NCBI RefSeq assembly: GCF_014205845.1
Contig: NZ_JACHCR010000010.1
Location: 19,961-83,960, forward strand
Source of the DNA: Mucilaginibacter cryoferens
Lineage (GTDB): Bacteria; Bacteroidota; Bacteroidia; Sphingobacteriales; Sphingobacteriaceae
Length of the DNA: 64,000 nt
Direction: 5' to 3'
Made by a program: the position numbers and the translations under genes. Below the pieces are notes generated by a model. It was not told the origin of the DNA. It saw nothing but the letters and a program-made list of their open reading frames with translations, and made no database searches. Each line of letters opens with the position of its first letter. Positions within the stretch are counted from its first letter, which is position 1. Shown piece by piece: positions 26,907 to 35,087 of the stretch.

Positions 26907-27965
26907 CTATAAATTAATGTAATATAATAAACTATCGCGAAGTTCGGCTTCTGTGCAGATATTATCAATATTACATACACCAATATTGGTCAGCAGGGTG
27001 CAATTTATATTACCGCTTTGGTTCTTCTTGTCCTTTTTCATATACTCGAACAAGGTATCGAAGCTCGATTCTTCTATTGTATAACGTGGATAAAGGCTGT
27101 TAAGTGTTGCGGTTATCTCTTGCAGGTCACCGGCAGGTAAGTTTGTTTTTTTGTGGGCCAGGTATGCCTCACAGATCATACCTATGGCGATGGCCTCACC
27201 GTGCGATAAATGATCTTTATCATTAATTAACGACCATGTTTCTACAGCATGACCTATAGTATGCCCAAAGTTAAGCGCCTTGCGAATGCCTTTCTCGTGC
27301 GGGTCTTCGATGGTTATTTTGTTTTTTATGGCTACAGAGCGGTGTACCAATTCGGCAGATGGCTTGGTTAGGTCGCTTGCTTTCAACTGGTGCCAGTAAG
27401 CAGCATCCTGAATAAGGCCATGTTTCAGCATTTCGGCCAGGCCAGATAGTATTTGCCTTGGTGGCAGGGTATCTAAAAAACCTAATTCAATAAATACCGC
27501 TTTGGGTTGTGTAAAAGTACCTATAATGTTTTTGATGCTATCGATATCAATACCCGTTTTGCCGCCAACTGATGCGTCAACCTGCGATAATAGGGTAGTA
27601 GGCACATGTACAAAATCAATACCTCTTTTAAAGGTAGATGCTGCAAATCCTCCCAGATCGCTTATAACGCCGCCGCCTAAATTAATAAGCAAACTTTTAC
27701 GGTCGGCCCCAAAATCTATCAGCATTTTCCAAACACCTATACAAAAATCAATATCCTTGCTTTCTTCGCCGGCATTTATCTCTATAATGTCGAAGTTATC
27801 CTGATCCTCAATTTTACTTTTTACAAGCGGCAGGCAATGTTCGGCGGTATTCTCGTCTGTTAAAATAAAAAACCTTGAGTAGTGGCCTTGCTTTACAAAA
27901 TTGGCAAGCTCATCAATACTGTTCTCAAAATAAATAGGGTAATTATCGCTCTGGATGGTATTCAT
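26907..27965 (-). CDS. aroB: 3-dehydroquinate synthase
   Basis: 352 residues, normal length. Motifs include NAGEESKD near residue 65, LLINLGGGVISDLGGFAAST (NAD-binding, about 95-114), VPTTLLSQVDASVGGKTGID (about 121-140) and the metal ligands in LNFGHTIGHAVE. The enzyme uses NAD+ and a divalent metal to convert DAHP to 3-dehydroquinate, the second step of the shikimate pathway. It is separated from the S4-domain gene by 2 bp and abuts the sterol desaturase gene, so all three are one transcription unit. Confidence 0.97.
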   Translation of the reverse strand: MNTIQSDNYPIYFENSIDELANFVKQGHYSRFFILTDENTAEHCLPLVKSKIEDQDNFDIIEINAGEESKDIDFCIGVWKMLIDFGADRKSLLINLGGGVISDLGGFAASTFKRGIDFVHVPTTLLSQVDASVGGKTGIDIDSIKNIIGTFTQPKAVFIELGFLDTLPPRQILSGLAEMLKHGLIQDAAYWHQLKASDLTKPSAELVHRSVAIKNKITIEDPHEKGIRKALNFGHTIGHAVETWSLINDKDHLSHGEAIAIGMICEAYLAHKKTNLPAGDLQEITATLNSLYPRYTIEESSFDTLFEYMKKDKKNQSGNINCTLLTNIGVCNIDNICTEAELRDSLLYYINL

Positions 27966-27967
27966 AA

Positions 27968-28174
27968 TTAAATAACCATGATTTTATTTCCTCTAAATTC
28001 AACCAGGTCGCCGCGTTTTACTTTAAGGCGTTTGCGGTAATCAACCTGGCCATTATAACTTACTTCGCCCTCACTTACAACTATTTGCGCTTCGCCACCT
28101 GTAGCTACCAGGCCGGCTGCTTTTAGTAGTTGTATCATCGGGATAAAGTCGCCGTTTAATTTAAATTCAATCAT
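27968..28174 (-). CDS. Small S4 RNA-binding domain protein
   Basis: 68 residues from the ATG at 28174 (MIEFKLNGDFIPMIQLL). The longer frame to 28264 overlaps the divergent proline dehydrogenase gene and is rejected. It is a lone S4 domain of the YaaA/YbcJ type (LLKAAGLVATGGEAQIVVSEGEV; RKRLKVKRGDLVEF), found in proteins that bind structured RNA, often ribosomal. It ends 2 bp before aroB, so it heads the aroB unit. Its promoter must lie in the 58-bp gap to the divergent gene. Confidence 0.88.
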   Translation of the reverse strand: MIEFKLNGDFIPMIQLLKAAGLVATGGEAQIVVSEGEVSYNGQVDYRKRLKVKRGDLVEFRGNKIMVI

Positions 28175-28232
28175 GGTGGGCAAAAATAAACTATTCATGG
28201 GATAATGAGTTATCATTTTTATAATTTTGCGC

Positions 28233-29435
28233 ATGCTTTCTAACGAAACTAATAATTCTTCCAAACACGGTAAGCCCTCTTTTGAAAATACAGAAATCGC
28301 TTTTCGTCATTCATCCAATGCCGATCTAGGGCGGGCTTACTGGCTGTTTAGGGTCATTAATATTAACTTTTTAGTGAAGATCGGCCCGCCGATAACCAAC
28401 TTCGCAATGAAAATTGGCTTGCCAATTAAAGGCATTATTAAGGCTACCATATTTAAACACTTTTGCGGTGGCGAAACTATTGCCGAGTGCAATAACACCA
28501 TCAAAAATCTGTACAGTGGTGGTGTGGGTACTATATTAGATTACTCTATAGAAGGCGAAGACGACGAAATAGTTTTTGATAATACCAGAGATGAGATCAT
28601 CAGAACTATAGAGCGGGGGGCCAAAGATAAAGCCATACCATTAACTGTATTTAAAATAACCGGCGTTGGTCGTTTTGCTCTGCTGGAGAAGCTGGATGCG
28701 CGCCAAGCCCTTACACCGACTGAAGAACAGGAATGGGAACGGGTACAAAGCAGGGTATTGGCTATTTGCAGTAAAGCCCATAGCACCAATGTGCCGGTAA
28801 TGATTGATGCTGAAGAAAGCTGGATACAGGAAACTATTGATCTGTTGGCATTAACCATGATGACACAGTTTAATACCAAAAGGGCCATTGTTTACAATAC
28901 CTACCAAATGTACAGGCACGATAAACTGGCATCGATATTAAACGACCACGAAATTGCACAAGGCGAGGGCTTTATATTGGGTGCTAAAATTGTGCGTGGC
29001 GCCTACATGGAAAAAGAGCGGAAACGTGCTGTGGAAATGGGTTATAACTCGCCTATACAAACCGATAAAAAATCAACAGACCTGGATTATGACTCTGCGC
29101 TTGATTATTGTACAAGTAATATAGACCAGATAGCTTTTATAGCGGGCACTCATAACGAAGAAAGCTGCCGTTTACTGGCCGAACTTTTAGACGCCAAGCA
29201 AATAGACCATAAACACCCGCACGTGTACTTTTCGCAATTGCTGGGCATGAGCGATAACCTAAGCTTTAACCTTGCCGATGCGCAGTACAATGTGGCCAAA
29301 TACGTGCCTTATGGCCCTATTAAAGCTGTGCTGCCATATCTTTTCCGCAGGGCGCAGGAAAACACCGCCATAGCCGGGCAAATGAGCCGCGAGTTGAGTT
29401 TGATTGTTAAAGAGCGTAAAAGAAGAAATTCATAA
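28233..29435 (+). CDS. Proline dehydrogenase
   Basis: 400 residues from the ATG at 28233; a TTG two codons earlier is less likely. The FAD-binding TIM barrel is shown by MIDAEESWIQ, GAKIVRGAYMEKER (the proline/FAD motif, about residues 251-264), FIAGTHNEES, the C-terminal YGPIKAVLPYLFRRAQEN. The enzyme oxidises proline to pyrroline-5-carboxylate and passes electrons to quinone; the P5C dehydrogenase is not in this window. This is the short, monofunctional type. A terminator follows at 29463. Confidence 0.93.
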   Translation: MLSNETNNSSKHGKPSFENTEIAFRHSSNADLGRAYWLFRVININFLVKIGPPITNFAMKIGLPIKGIIKATIFKHFCGGETIAECNNTIKNLYSGGVGTILDYSIEGEDDEIVFDNTRDEIIRTIERGAKDKAIPLTVFKITGVGRFALLEKLDARQALTPTEEQEWERVQSRVLAICSKAHSTNVPVMIDAEESWIQETIDLLALTMMTQFNTKRAIVYNTYQMYRHDKLASILNDHEIAQGEGFILGAKIVRGAYMEKERKRAVEMGYNSPIQTDKKSTDLDYDSALDYCTSNIDQIAFIAGTHNEESCRLLAELLDAKQIDHKHPHVYFSQLLGMSDNLSFNLADAQYNVAKYVPYGPIKAVLPYLFRRAQENTAIAGQMSRELSLIVKERKRRNS

Positions 29436-29462
29436 TAGAATCAACAATTAAGATAAATACAG

Positions 29463-29491
29463 GGCTGCCATTTTTAATGGTGGCCTTTTTT
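29463..29491 (+). terminator. Terminator after proline dehydrogenase
   Basis: GGCTGCCATT (29463-29472) pairs with AATGGTGGCC (29476-29485) using G-U pairs, followed by six T. Confidence 0.75.
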
Positions 29492-29741
29492 ATTTTTAGC
29501 GTTTTTTCTGTTCGATGTCCAATGCAGAGTTAGATAAGGCATCTATCAGAAAGGCAATAGCTTTGTTGGAATGATATAAATTGCTATGGCCTTGTTGAAG
29601 TAATTTGTGTTAATCAAATAATAAATGAAATAGCTATGACCAAGGGATTGAAATATTTTAAACTTTAAGGAGTTTAGTATGTTGAACATGCTAAATTGGT
29701 CGTAGATTTATAACGATCATTTATAAAACAATTTACAGATC
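29492..29741. other. Upstream region of the OmpA-like gene
   Basis: AT-rich gap with no gene. TAGCTTTG (29558-29565) is an exact TAnnTTTG match and may be the -7 element of the following gene, with a long leader. TTTAGTATG and CATGCTAAA (about 29674-29695) form a short imperfect hairpin in that leader. Confidence 0.35.
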
Positions 29742-30611
29742 ATGAAAATATATCACCTATTACCGCTAGTCCTAATCGTAGCAACAGTAACCCAAAGTTG
29801 CGTAAGCAATAAAAAGTACGCTGAATTACAGGGAAATTACACACAATTACAAAACAGTACGCAGGATTTAAGTGTAAAGTATCAAAGGAGTGAGCAAGCG
29901 CTTGCAGTATCTAACGGCAGGGTTACCAGCCTGGAAGAGCAATTGGCTTCAGAAAGATCAAATAACAGTGCATTAAAAGATGCGCTTAACAAATGTTTAG
30001 CCGGTAATAACCAGGGCGGCGCCAATATTTCAAAACTGGTTGATGAGATAAACGCCTCTAACAAATACATCCAGTATCTTGTAAATACCAAAAATAAAAG
30101 CGACTCGCTTAATATGGTGTTAACCAACAACCTTACCAGGTCGTTAAGTAAGGAAGAAGCACAAGGGGTAGATGTGCAAGTACTTAAAGGAGTTGTGTAT
30201 ATATCACTGTCTGATAATATGTTATATAAATCTGGTAGCTATGAAATTTCTGATAAAGCCGGTTCTTCATTAGCCAAGATCGCTAAAATTATCACCGATT
30301 ATTCTACCTACGATGTATTGATTGAAGGTAACACCGATAATGTGCCCATCAAACAACCCAATATTCGTAACAACTGGGATTTGAGTGCTTTAAGGGCATC
30401 ATCGGTAGTGCAGGCATTGCAAAATACCTATAACGTTGATCCTAAGCGTTTAACAGCAGGTGGCCGTGGCGAGTACAATCCGGTTGCCGATAATGGCACC
30501 CAGGCAGGTAAAAACCAAAACAGGCGTACCCAAATTATCATCACTCCAAAACTGGATCAATTTATGGACCTGATAGGTAAGGCTCCGGATACAACACCCA
30601 TTGATAAATAA
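29742..30611 (+). CDS. OmpA-family lipoprotein with coiled coil
   Basis: 289 residues. The lipoprotein signal ends at VTQSC (Cys20). Residues about 25-85 form a coiled coil (repeated Gln/Leu spacing, SEQALAVSNGRVTSLEEQLA). The C-terminal ~110 residues are an OmpA domain that binds diaminopimelate of peptidoglycan (VLIEGNTDNVPI, NNWDLSALRASSVVQALQ, GRGEYNPVADNGT, NRRTQIIITP). The protein would tether the outer membrane, or a complex anchored there, to the cell wall. It is a single-gene unit with its own terminator at 30659. Confidence 0.92.
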   Translation: MKIYHLLPLVLIVATVTQSCVSNKKYAELQGNYTQLQNSTQDLSVKYQRSEQALAVSNGRVTSLEEQLASERSNNSALKDALNKCLAGNNQGGANISKLVDEINASNKYIQYLVNTKNKSDSLNMVLTNNLTRSLSKEEAQGVDVQVLKGVVYISLSDNMLYKSGSYEISDKAGSSLAKIAKIITDYSTYDVLIEGNTDNVPIKQPNIRNNWDLSALRASSVVQALQNTYNVDPKRLTAGGRGEYNPVADNGTQAGKNQNRRTQIIITPKLDQFMDLIGKAPDTTPIDK

Positions 30612-30658
30612 TCAGGAAAAATCAGGAAATTAATAGCCTGAATTGAGAAAAATTAAGG

Positions 30659-30687
30659 AGGCTTAGCGAATTTGCTAAGCCTTTCTT
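30659..30687 (+). terminator. Terminator after the OmpA-like gene
   Basis: AGGCTTAGC (30659-30667) and GCTAAGCCT (30674-30682) form a perfect 9-bp stem followed by TTCTT. It lies between convergent genes. Confidence 0.75.
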
Positions 30688-30713
30688 GGAATAAAGCGGT
30701 TTTGCGGCAGATT

Positions 30714-31271
30714 TTAGTTCCACTCTGCCAGTGATATCACATCCGCCTGGCGGGGGAATACTTTAGTGGTTAACACACGATGTACCTCTTCATCGTTATC
30801 GGCACAACAATCGGCCAATACCGTTATGCGGTAATCTTTATCAGCAGCTTCGCGCAGGGTTGATAAAACAACCCCACTTGTGGCAATACCGGTAAGCACC
30901 ACGTGCTGAATGTTTAAAGCTCTCAAAACTACTTCCAGGTCGCTGCCGGTAAAGGCGCTTACCCTGCGTTTGGTAACAATAATTTCTTCCGCTAAAGGAG
31001 CAATATCCGGATGGATATTTAAAAAATCATCCATATTGGTATTGCCAATTCTTTCTTTGGTGGCAGCAAACATTTTGTTATTCCTGCTGATTTCCGGCGT
31101 GCCCTGTCTGAAACCTACCCTGACATATATAACGGGTATCTTTCTATGGCGGGCGTTGTCTATCGCATTTGCAACAAGGCTTAAAAGTTCTGTATTGTTT
31201 GGTAACATGCCTACAATAACGGTTTGCATATCCATAACCAGCAGCGCGGTGTTTTGGGTATTTTGTTCCAT
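30714..31271 (-). CDS. Isochorismatase-like hydrolase (Cys-less subgroup)
   Basis: 185 residues with the isochorismatase fold: ALLVMDMQTVIV (Asp13 likely catalytic), the conserved Lys in IVTKRRVSAF and the loop VLTGIATSGVVLSTLREAAD. In cysteine hydrolases such as nicotinamidase that loop carries the nucleophilic Cys. Here Gly/Val replaces it, as in true isochorismatases that use Asp-Lys without Cys. A hydrolase of a vinyl ether or ester is therefore more likely than an amidase. It is the last gene downstream of the MFS exporter, small membrane protein and Crp/Fnr regulator on the minus strand. Confidence 0.8.
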   Translation of the reverse strand: MEQNTQNTALLVMDMQTVIVGMLPNNTELLSLVANAIDNARHRKIPVIYVRVGFRQGTPEISRNNKMFAATKERIGNTNMDDFLNIHPDIAPLAEEIIVTKRRVSAFTGSDLEVVLRALNIQHVVLTGIATSGVVLSTLREAADKDYRITVLADCCADNDEEVHRVLTTKVFPRQADVISLAEWN

Positions 31272-31307
31272 ATTAATGTTGTTTTATAAATTGATGATTC
31301 GTGATGT

Positions 31308-32564
31308 TTATTCTATCTCTATCTCTGCCGTTTGTTGGAGGCTCATTCGCTTCTTTTTGCCTATTTTATCTTTTCTTAAAAAATTAGAAAAAACAACAGC
31401 AATAATTAAAGCTATTATTCCTTGGCTGAGTATGGTATTTGGAGTGCCTATTTGCTGCGATATGGCGCCAACAAGTAAGCTGCCTATGGGCAACATCCCG
31501 AAATAAGCCATAGCTATATAGCTCATAACCCGTCCCCTCATTTCTTTATCTGATTCAACCTGAATTATGGTAAGGCAAATGGTAGTTTGCGACATCATGC
31601 CAAAACCCGTTAAAGTGGCAATAAGCATGGCCAATGGAAAATAGCTGATGTGTGAAAAGAGTAAAAGGCAAACCCCAAAAAGTGCCGAATTAGCCAACAA
31701 TACTATTTTAAGATCGGTTTTTGATTTTAATGACGCCAGAAATACCGAGCCCCCCACAGCACCCAGGCCAATAAAACTGTTGATGTAACCGAAAGTAGCA
31801 GCATCGCCCTTAAATATTACTTTTGCAAATACAGGCAGAAGTGTATTGTATGGTAATACCAGCAGGCTGGTTAAAGCAAGCAGCAGCATTATTACACTAA
31901 TGGAAGGTGTGTTTTTCAAATAAGTAAATCCTTCGCTGAGTTCATGCCGCATCTTCTTTTTTACCTGCGATGGGATGTGTACAGGTAATTTCATCAAAAG
32001 AAGGGAAATAATAACGGCTATAAAGCTTAAGCCATTTAAAAGAAAACAATTACCTGCACCAAACTTAACCAGTATAATGCCCGATAAAGCCGGCCCCACC
32101 AACCTGGCTATGTTTACCATAGATGAGTTAAGCGCCAGTGCGTTGGGCAAGTCGGCCTTGTCGGTTACCATTTCGTGTATCAGCGGTTGCCTTGCAGGTA
32201 CATCAAATGCATTAATGATGCCCAGTATTATACTTAATGTAAGTATTTCCCAAACAGAATATTTACCGGCGAGCGTTAAAACAGCCAATAATACCGCTTG
32301 TATCATAGATGCTATTTGGGTAACAAGCAGTACCTTATAACGGCTATATCTATCAGAAACAATGCCGCCAAGTAATGAAAAAATAAAAGACGGAAACTGC
32401 GATGCAAACACCGTAAGGCCTAGCATAAACGTAGAGTGTGTAATTGTATATACCACCCAGCTTGCACCGGTACGCTGCATCCACGTGCCAATTTGAGAAA
32501 CAGATTGGCCGCAAAAAAACAGGGTGTAATTACGGTTTCTAAACGCCCGAAAGGTATTTGCCAT
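31308..32564 (-). CDS. MFS transporter, EntS-like (MFS_3)
   Basis: 418 residues with about 12 membrane segments. N-terminal FRNYTLFFCGQSVSQIGTWMQ and the loop GGIVSDRYSRYKVLL are typical of the MFS_3 group that includes the enterobactin exporter EntS. The lineage is an exporter, but no siderophore genes are nearby. It lies 21 bp after the 102-residue membrane protein gene and 36 bp before the isochorismatase-like gene, making a probable three-gene unit. Confidence 0.85.
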   Translation of the reverse strand: MANTFRAFRNRNYTLFFCGQSVSQIGTWMQRTGASWVVYTITHSTFMLGLTVFASQFPSFIFSLLGGIVSDRYSRYKVLLVTQIASMIQAVLLAVLTLAGKYSVWEILTLSIILGIINAFDVPARQPLIHEMVTDKADLPNALALNSSMVNIARLVGPALSGIILVKFGAGNCFLLNGLSFIAVIISLLLMKLPVHIPSQVKKKMRHELSEGFTYLKNTPSISVIMLLLALTSLLVLPYNTLLPVFAKVIFKGDAATFGYINSFIGLGAVGGSVFLASLKSKTDLKIVLLANSALFGVCLLLFSHISYFPLAMLIATLTGFGMMSQTTICLTIIQVESDKEMRGRVMSYIAMAYFGMLPIGSLLVGAISQQIGTPNTILSQGIIALIIAVVFSNFLRKDKIGKKKRMSLQQTAEIEIE

Positions 32565-32585
32565 GGTTAGATGAAATAGAACGTA

Positions 32586-32894
32586 TTATGCCGTATGCTT
32601 ACTCTTAAACCTTATGCTCAGCATAATAGCCATAGCTGCAATACCGGCAAAAAATACAAGCAACAATAAGGGATGCGCATTATCAAGCTTGCTTGCCATA
32701 AATAACAGGTAAGTTACAACCAGGTTAAATAAGGCCCATATTACATTAATTGTTGATGATGAAAGCCCAACTCCCGGAGGCTTTGCAAACGGGGTAGGAA
32801 ACTTATTGCCGGATATGCCATGTACAAAATGAGGTATTGTATTGGCAAAAAACGCGCCGGCGAAAAAGGCCGACAGATATTGGTACCATTCCAT
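32586..32894 (-). CDS. Small membrane protein of unknown function
   Basis: 102 residues. N-terminal MEWYQYLSAFFAGAFFANTI, then FVHGISGNKFPTPFAKPPG, and two C-terminal hydrophobic segments (about 46-68 and 75-93). The pattern resembles small Bacteroidota and Proteobacteria proteins of unknown role with three predicted helices. I do not recognise a named family. It begins the operon with the MFS and isochorismatase-like genes, and a Crp/Fnr-type palindrome lies 60 bp upstream of its start. Confidence 0.7.
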   Translation of the reverse strand: MEWYQYLSAFFAGAFFANTIPHFVHGISGNKFPTPFAKPPGVGLSSSTINVIWALFNLVVTYLLFMASKLDNAHPLLLLVFFAGIAAMAIMLSIRFKSKHTA

Positions 32895-32953
32895 AAAATA
32901 TCAATTGATAAATATTAATGGTACAAAGATGAGACAAACACTATACAACCACC

Positions 32954-32969
32954 TGTGATAAAAATCACA
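32954..32969. promoter_or_regulatory. Crp/Fnr-type operator TGTGAT-AAAA-ATCACA
   Basis: A perfect 16-bp palindrome with the half-site TGTGA recognised by Crp/Fnr-family regulators. It lies in the 84-bp gap between the end of a Crp/Fnr gene (32979-33548) and the start of the membrane protein/MFS/hydrolase operon (start 32894). It is placed to control that operon, most simply by the adjacent regulator. Confidence 0.65.
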
Positions 32970-32978
32970 ATCGGTATG

Positions 32979-33548
32979 TCAGTGATTTTTTCCGCGTATA
33001 CGGCTTAAGGTTTCGCGGGCAACACCCAGGTACGATGCCATTTGCGAGAGCGATATACGCTGTAATAATTGGGGATTGTTTTTTTCGATGTGCTGATACC
33101 GTTCGGCCGGGGTATACAGTTTAAAAAGGTTGCTATACTCTTCTGATGCTAAAAGCAGGCGCACGGCTAACCGGCGCACAAACAATGTAAATTGAGGATG
33201 TGTATTAAAGTGCACCGAAATAGCATCTATGTTAAATACCCATACCATGGTAGCCTCGCCGGCCTCAATAACAAATTCAGAACCTTGTTTATTTTTAATG
33301 CTTTTTAAATTGGCGGTAAAATTACCCTCAAAAGCAAAGCTAAGGTTAATTTGCACTCCCTTTTTATTGTAATAGGTACGCAGGTAACCTTTTTCAACCA
33401 GGTAAAAGGCACGGCAAACCTCGCCCTCATGAAGTAATATTTCGCCCTTTTTTAATTGCCGGTTTTGTGCATGCGCTATCAAAAGCGATAACTCTTCATC
33501 TGATAGTTTTGAAATATCCGTAATTTGATCCCGAAGCGTTTGATCCAT
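32979..33548 (-). CDS. Crp/Fnr-family transcription regulator
   Basis: 189 residues. The N-terminal cyclic-nucleotide-binding-like beta roll shows ILLHEGEVCRAFYLVEKGYL (about residues 37-56). The C-terminal winged helix is short and ends with the recognition helix SQMASYLGVARETLSRIR. The cysteines typical of an Fnr 4Fe-4S cluster are absent, so oxygen sensing by that route is unlikely. Its ligand is unknown. It is directly upstream of the small membrane protein/MFS/hydrolase genes with a palindromic operator between, suggesting local control. Confidence 0.9.
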   Translation of the reverse strand: MDQTLRDQITDISKLSDEELSLLIAHAQNRQLKKGEILLHEGEVCRAFYLVEKGYLRTYYNKKGVQINLSFAFEGNFTANLKSIKNKQGSEFVIEAGEATMVWVFNIDAISVHFNTHPQFTLFVRRLAVRLLLASEEYSNLFKLYTPAERYQHIEKNNPQLLQRISLSQMASYLGVARETLSRIRGKNH

Positions 33549-33669
33549 TTATAAACAAGTAGCTGTACAAATATCTTTATTAAATACCGCTTATCGTAAT
33601 TAAGTAACGGCTATAAATTACAGCTAAAAGTCATAAAAATGCCTGGTGCGCCAATTTACTTACCAAATG

Positions 33670-33933
33670 CTATTTAGGCCTAATGATCATCTGTATGGCT
33701 TCTTCTCTTGATTTGTTTTCAATGGCCATCACAAATTCAACCGGACCGCCGCCTTTGCCGCAGCCAAAGCACTCAAATAAGTTTTTTTCTACATTAACCC
33801 TTAACGATGTGGACATATCTGTATGGAAAGGGCAGCGGCCTTTGAGATGCCTGTGACTTTTTTCCAGCAAAATATATTTAGATACAATTCTTACAAGGTC
33901 CGCCTGGACCGGTGAAATTTCATTTAAAGACAT
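33670..33933 (-). CDS. Stand-alone CHC2 zinc-finger protein (primase-like)
   Basis: 87 residues, with a complete CHC2 zinc ribbon: Cys34 and His37 in GRCPFHTDMSTSLRVN, Cys55 and Cys58 in FECFGCGKGGGPVEFVM. It ends with REEAIQMII just where the DnaG catalytic core would begin. DnaG primases carry this ribbon at the N-terminus to read the template, but here the TOPRIM core and helicase-binding domain are missing. It is either a small independent DNA-binding protein or a primase fragment from a mobile element. The frame is intact with its own ATG, so it may be functional. Confidence 0.8.
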   Translation of the reverse strand: MSLNEISPVQADLVRIVSKYILLEKSHRHLKGRCPFHTDMSTSLRVNVEKNLFECFGCGKGGGPVEFVMAIENKSREEAIQMIIRPK

Positions 33934-34121
33934 ACAACGGTTGTAACTTAAATTAACCGGATGCGAAAATACTTTTTATTAGCATTAGCTATGCAACTTA
34001 TTGAAAAAACCTTTTGGTTGGTAAAATTAATGTTGTATTACTGCCAGGTTAGTGAAATATAAAAGAATGATTATAACTTAGAATTGTAATTACACCAATT
34101 ATTGCCTACCTATAATATTAA
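33934..34121. other. Intergenic region upstream of the dehydratase remnant
   Basis: About 190 bp of AT-rich DNA between the divergent CHC2 gene and the IlvD/Edd remnant. No gene is seen. It presumably still contains the promoter that once drove the dehydratase and now drives the SDR. Confidence 0.35.
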
Positions 34122-34278
34122 ATGGCTGACAAAGAATTAAGAAGCAGAGCATGGTTTGGCCGCAGGTGGGGGGTATGTAAAATTGTATATAGACCATGTG
34201 CAGCAGGCTCATTTGGGGGCTGATATGGATTTTTTAGTAGGAGGATCTGGTGCTGCTGTTTTAAGGGATTCGCATTAA
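34122..34278 (+). pseudogene. IlvD/Edd-family dehydratase reduced to its two ends
   Basis: From ATG 34122 the frame reads MADKELRSRAWFG, the start typical of IlvD/Edd sugar-acid dehydratases. In the +1 frame the sequence continues as GYVKLYIDHVQQAHLGADMD and FLVGGSGAAVLRDSH with a stop at 34278, the usual C-terminus of the same family. An intact enzyme has roughly 570-600 residues, so more than 500 codons are missing between the two ends, with a frame change near 34160. This is best explained by a single internal deletion. The intact SDR gene 9 bp downstream was probably its operon partner. Confidence 0.8.
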
Positions 34279-34287
34279 TTAGAGATA

Positions 34288-35058
34288 ATGAATTTTAAAA
34301 ATAAAGTTGCCATAGTAACCGGGGCAGGGCAAGGGATCGGTTTTGAAATATGCAGGATGCTCGCTCAAAAGGGGGCAAAGGTGATCTTAAACGATATCGA
34401 CCCCGATTTGGCCAGCAAAGCCGAAGGATTAATAAATGAAAGTAATAATGGCAGGTGCCGGGCAATGGCCGGCGATTCGAGTGAGCTTGTTTTTATCAAC
34501 AAAATGGTTGATGAAGCAATTAGCCAATACGGGCAATTAGATATTGTTATTGCCAATGCAGGTATCACATTATATGGCGATTTTTTTACCTACACCAAAG
34601 AGGCATTCTCCAAAGTAATGGACGTTAACCTCGGTGGATCGTTTTTTCTGGCGCAGGCTGCCGCAAAACAAATGAAACAACAGGGCAAAGGCGGCTCTAT
34701 TCTCTTCATGTCTTCGGTTGTTGGGCACCAGGCGCTAAAAAGCCTTGCCGCTTATGCCATGACCAAAGCTGCTTTAGAAATGCTGGCAAAAAACCTGGTA
34801 ATAGAGCTATCGCCTTACAAAATTAATGTAAACACAGTAGCACCCGGCGCAACACTTACCGAACGAACTACTGAGGAGCTTGATTATGAGCGTGTATGGT
34901 CTGATATTACGCCCATGGGCAGGCCTGCTTATGTTACAGATATAGCCAATACCGCGCTTTTTTTAATCTCAGACCAAGCCCGGCACATCACTGGCCAAAG
35001 CCTGATAGTTGATGGAGGGTGGACATCGCTTAGTGCTTTACCTGATGGACTTAAGTAA
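34288..35058 (+). CDS. Short-chain dehydrogenase/reductase
   Basis: 256 residues. The Rossmann motif TGAGQGIG is at 12-19, NAG is near residue 90, the catalytic Ser lies in SVVGH, and YAMTK (about 154-158) supplies Tyr and Lys. The C-terminus ITGQSLIVDGGWTS is typical of classical SDRs that oxidise sugar acids or alcohols with NAD(P). Such SDRs often follow IlvD/Edd dehydratases in galactonate-, fuconate- or rhamnonate-like catabolism. Here the dehydratase just upstream is deleted, so its pathway is probably broken. The gene itself looks intact. Confidence 0.9.
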   Translation: MNFKNKVAIVTGAGQGIGFEICRMLAQKGAKVILNDIDPDLASKAEGLINESNNGRCRAMAGDSSELVFINKMVDEAISQYGQLDIVIANAGITLYGDFFTYTKEAFSKVMDVNLGGSFFLAQAAAKQMKQQGKGGSILFMSSVVGHQALKSLAAYAMTKAALEMLAKNLVIELSPYKINVNTVAPGATLTERTTEELDYERVWSDITPMGRPAYVTDIANTALFLISDQARHITGQSLIVDGGWTSLSALPDGLK

Positions 35059-35087
35059 CTCTCTTTGAAGTTTATTGCTTTTACGCT

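Noticed and set aside
28175..28264. Longer start for the S4-domain protein
   Set aside because: It would overlap the divergent proline dehydrogenase gene and has no S4-like sequence.
30714..31271. Nicotinamidase-type cysteine hydrolase
   Set aside because: The catalytic Cys position is Gly/Val in TSGVV, so it was described as the Cys-less isochorismatase-like group instead.
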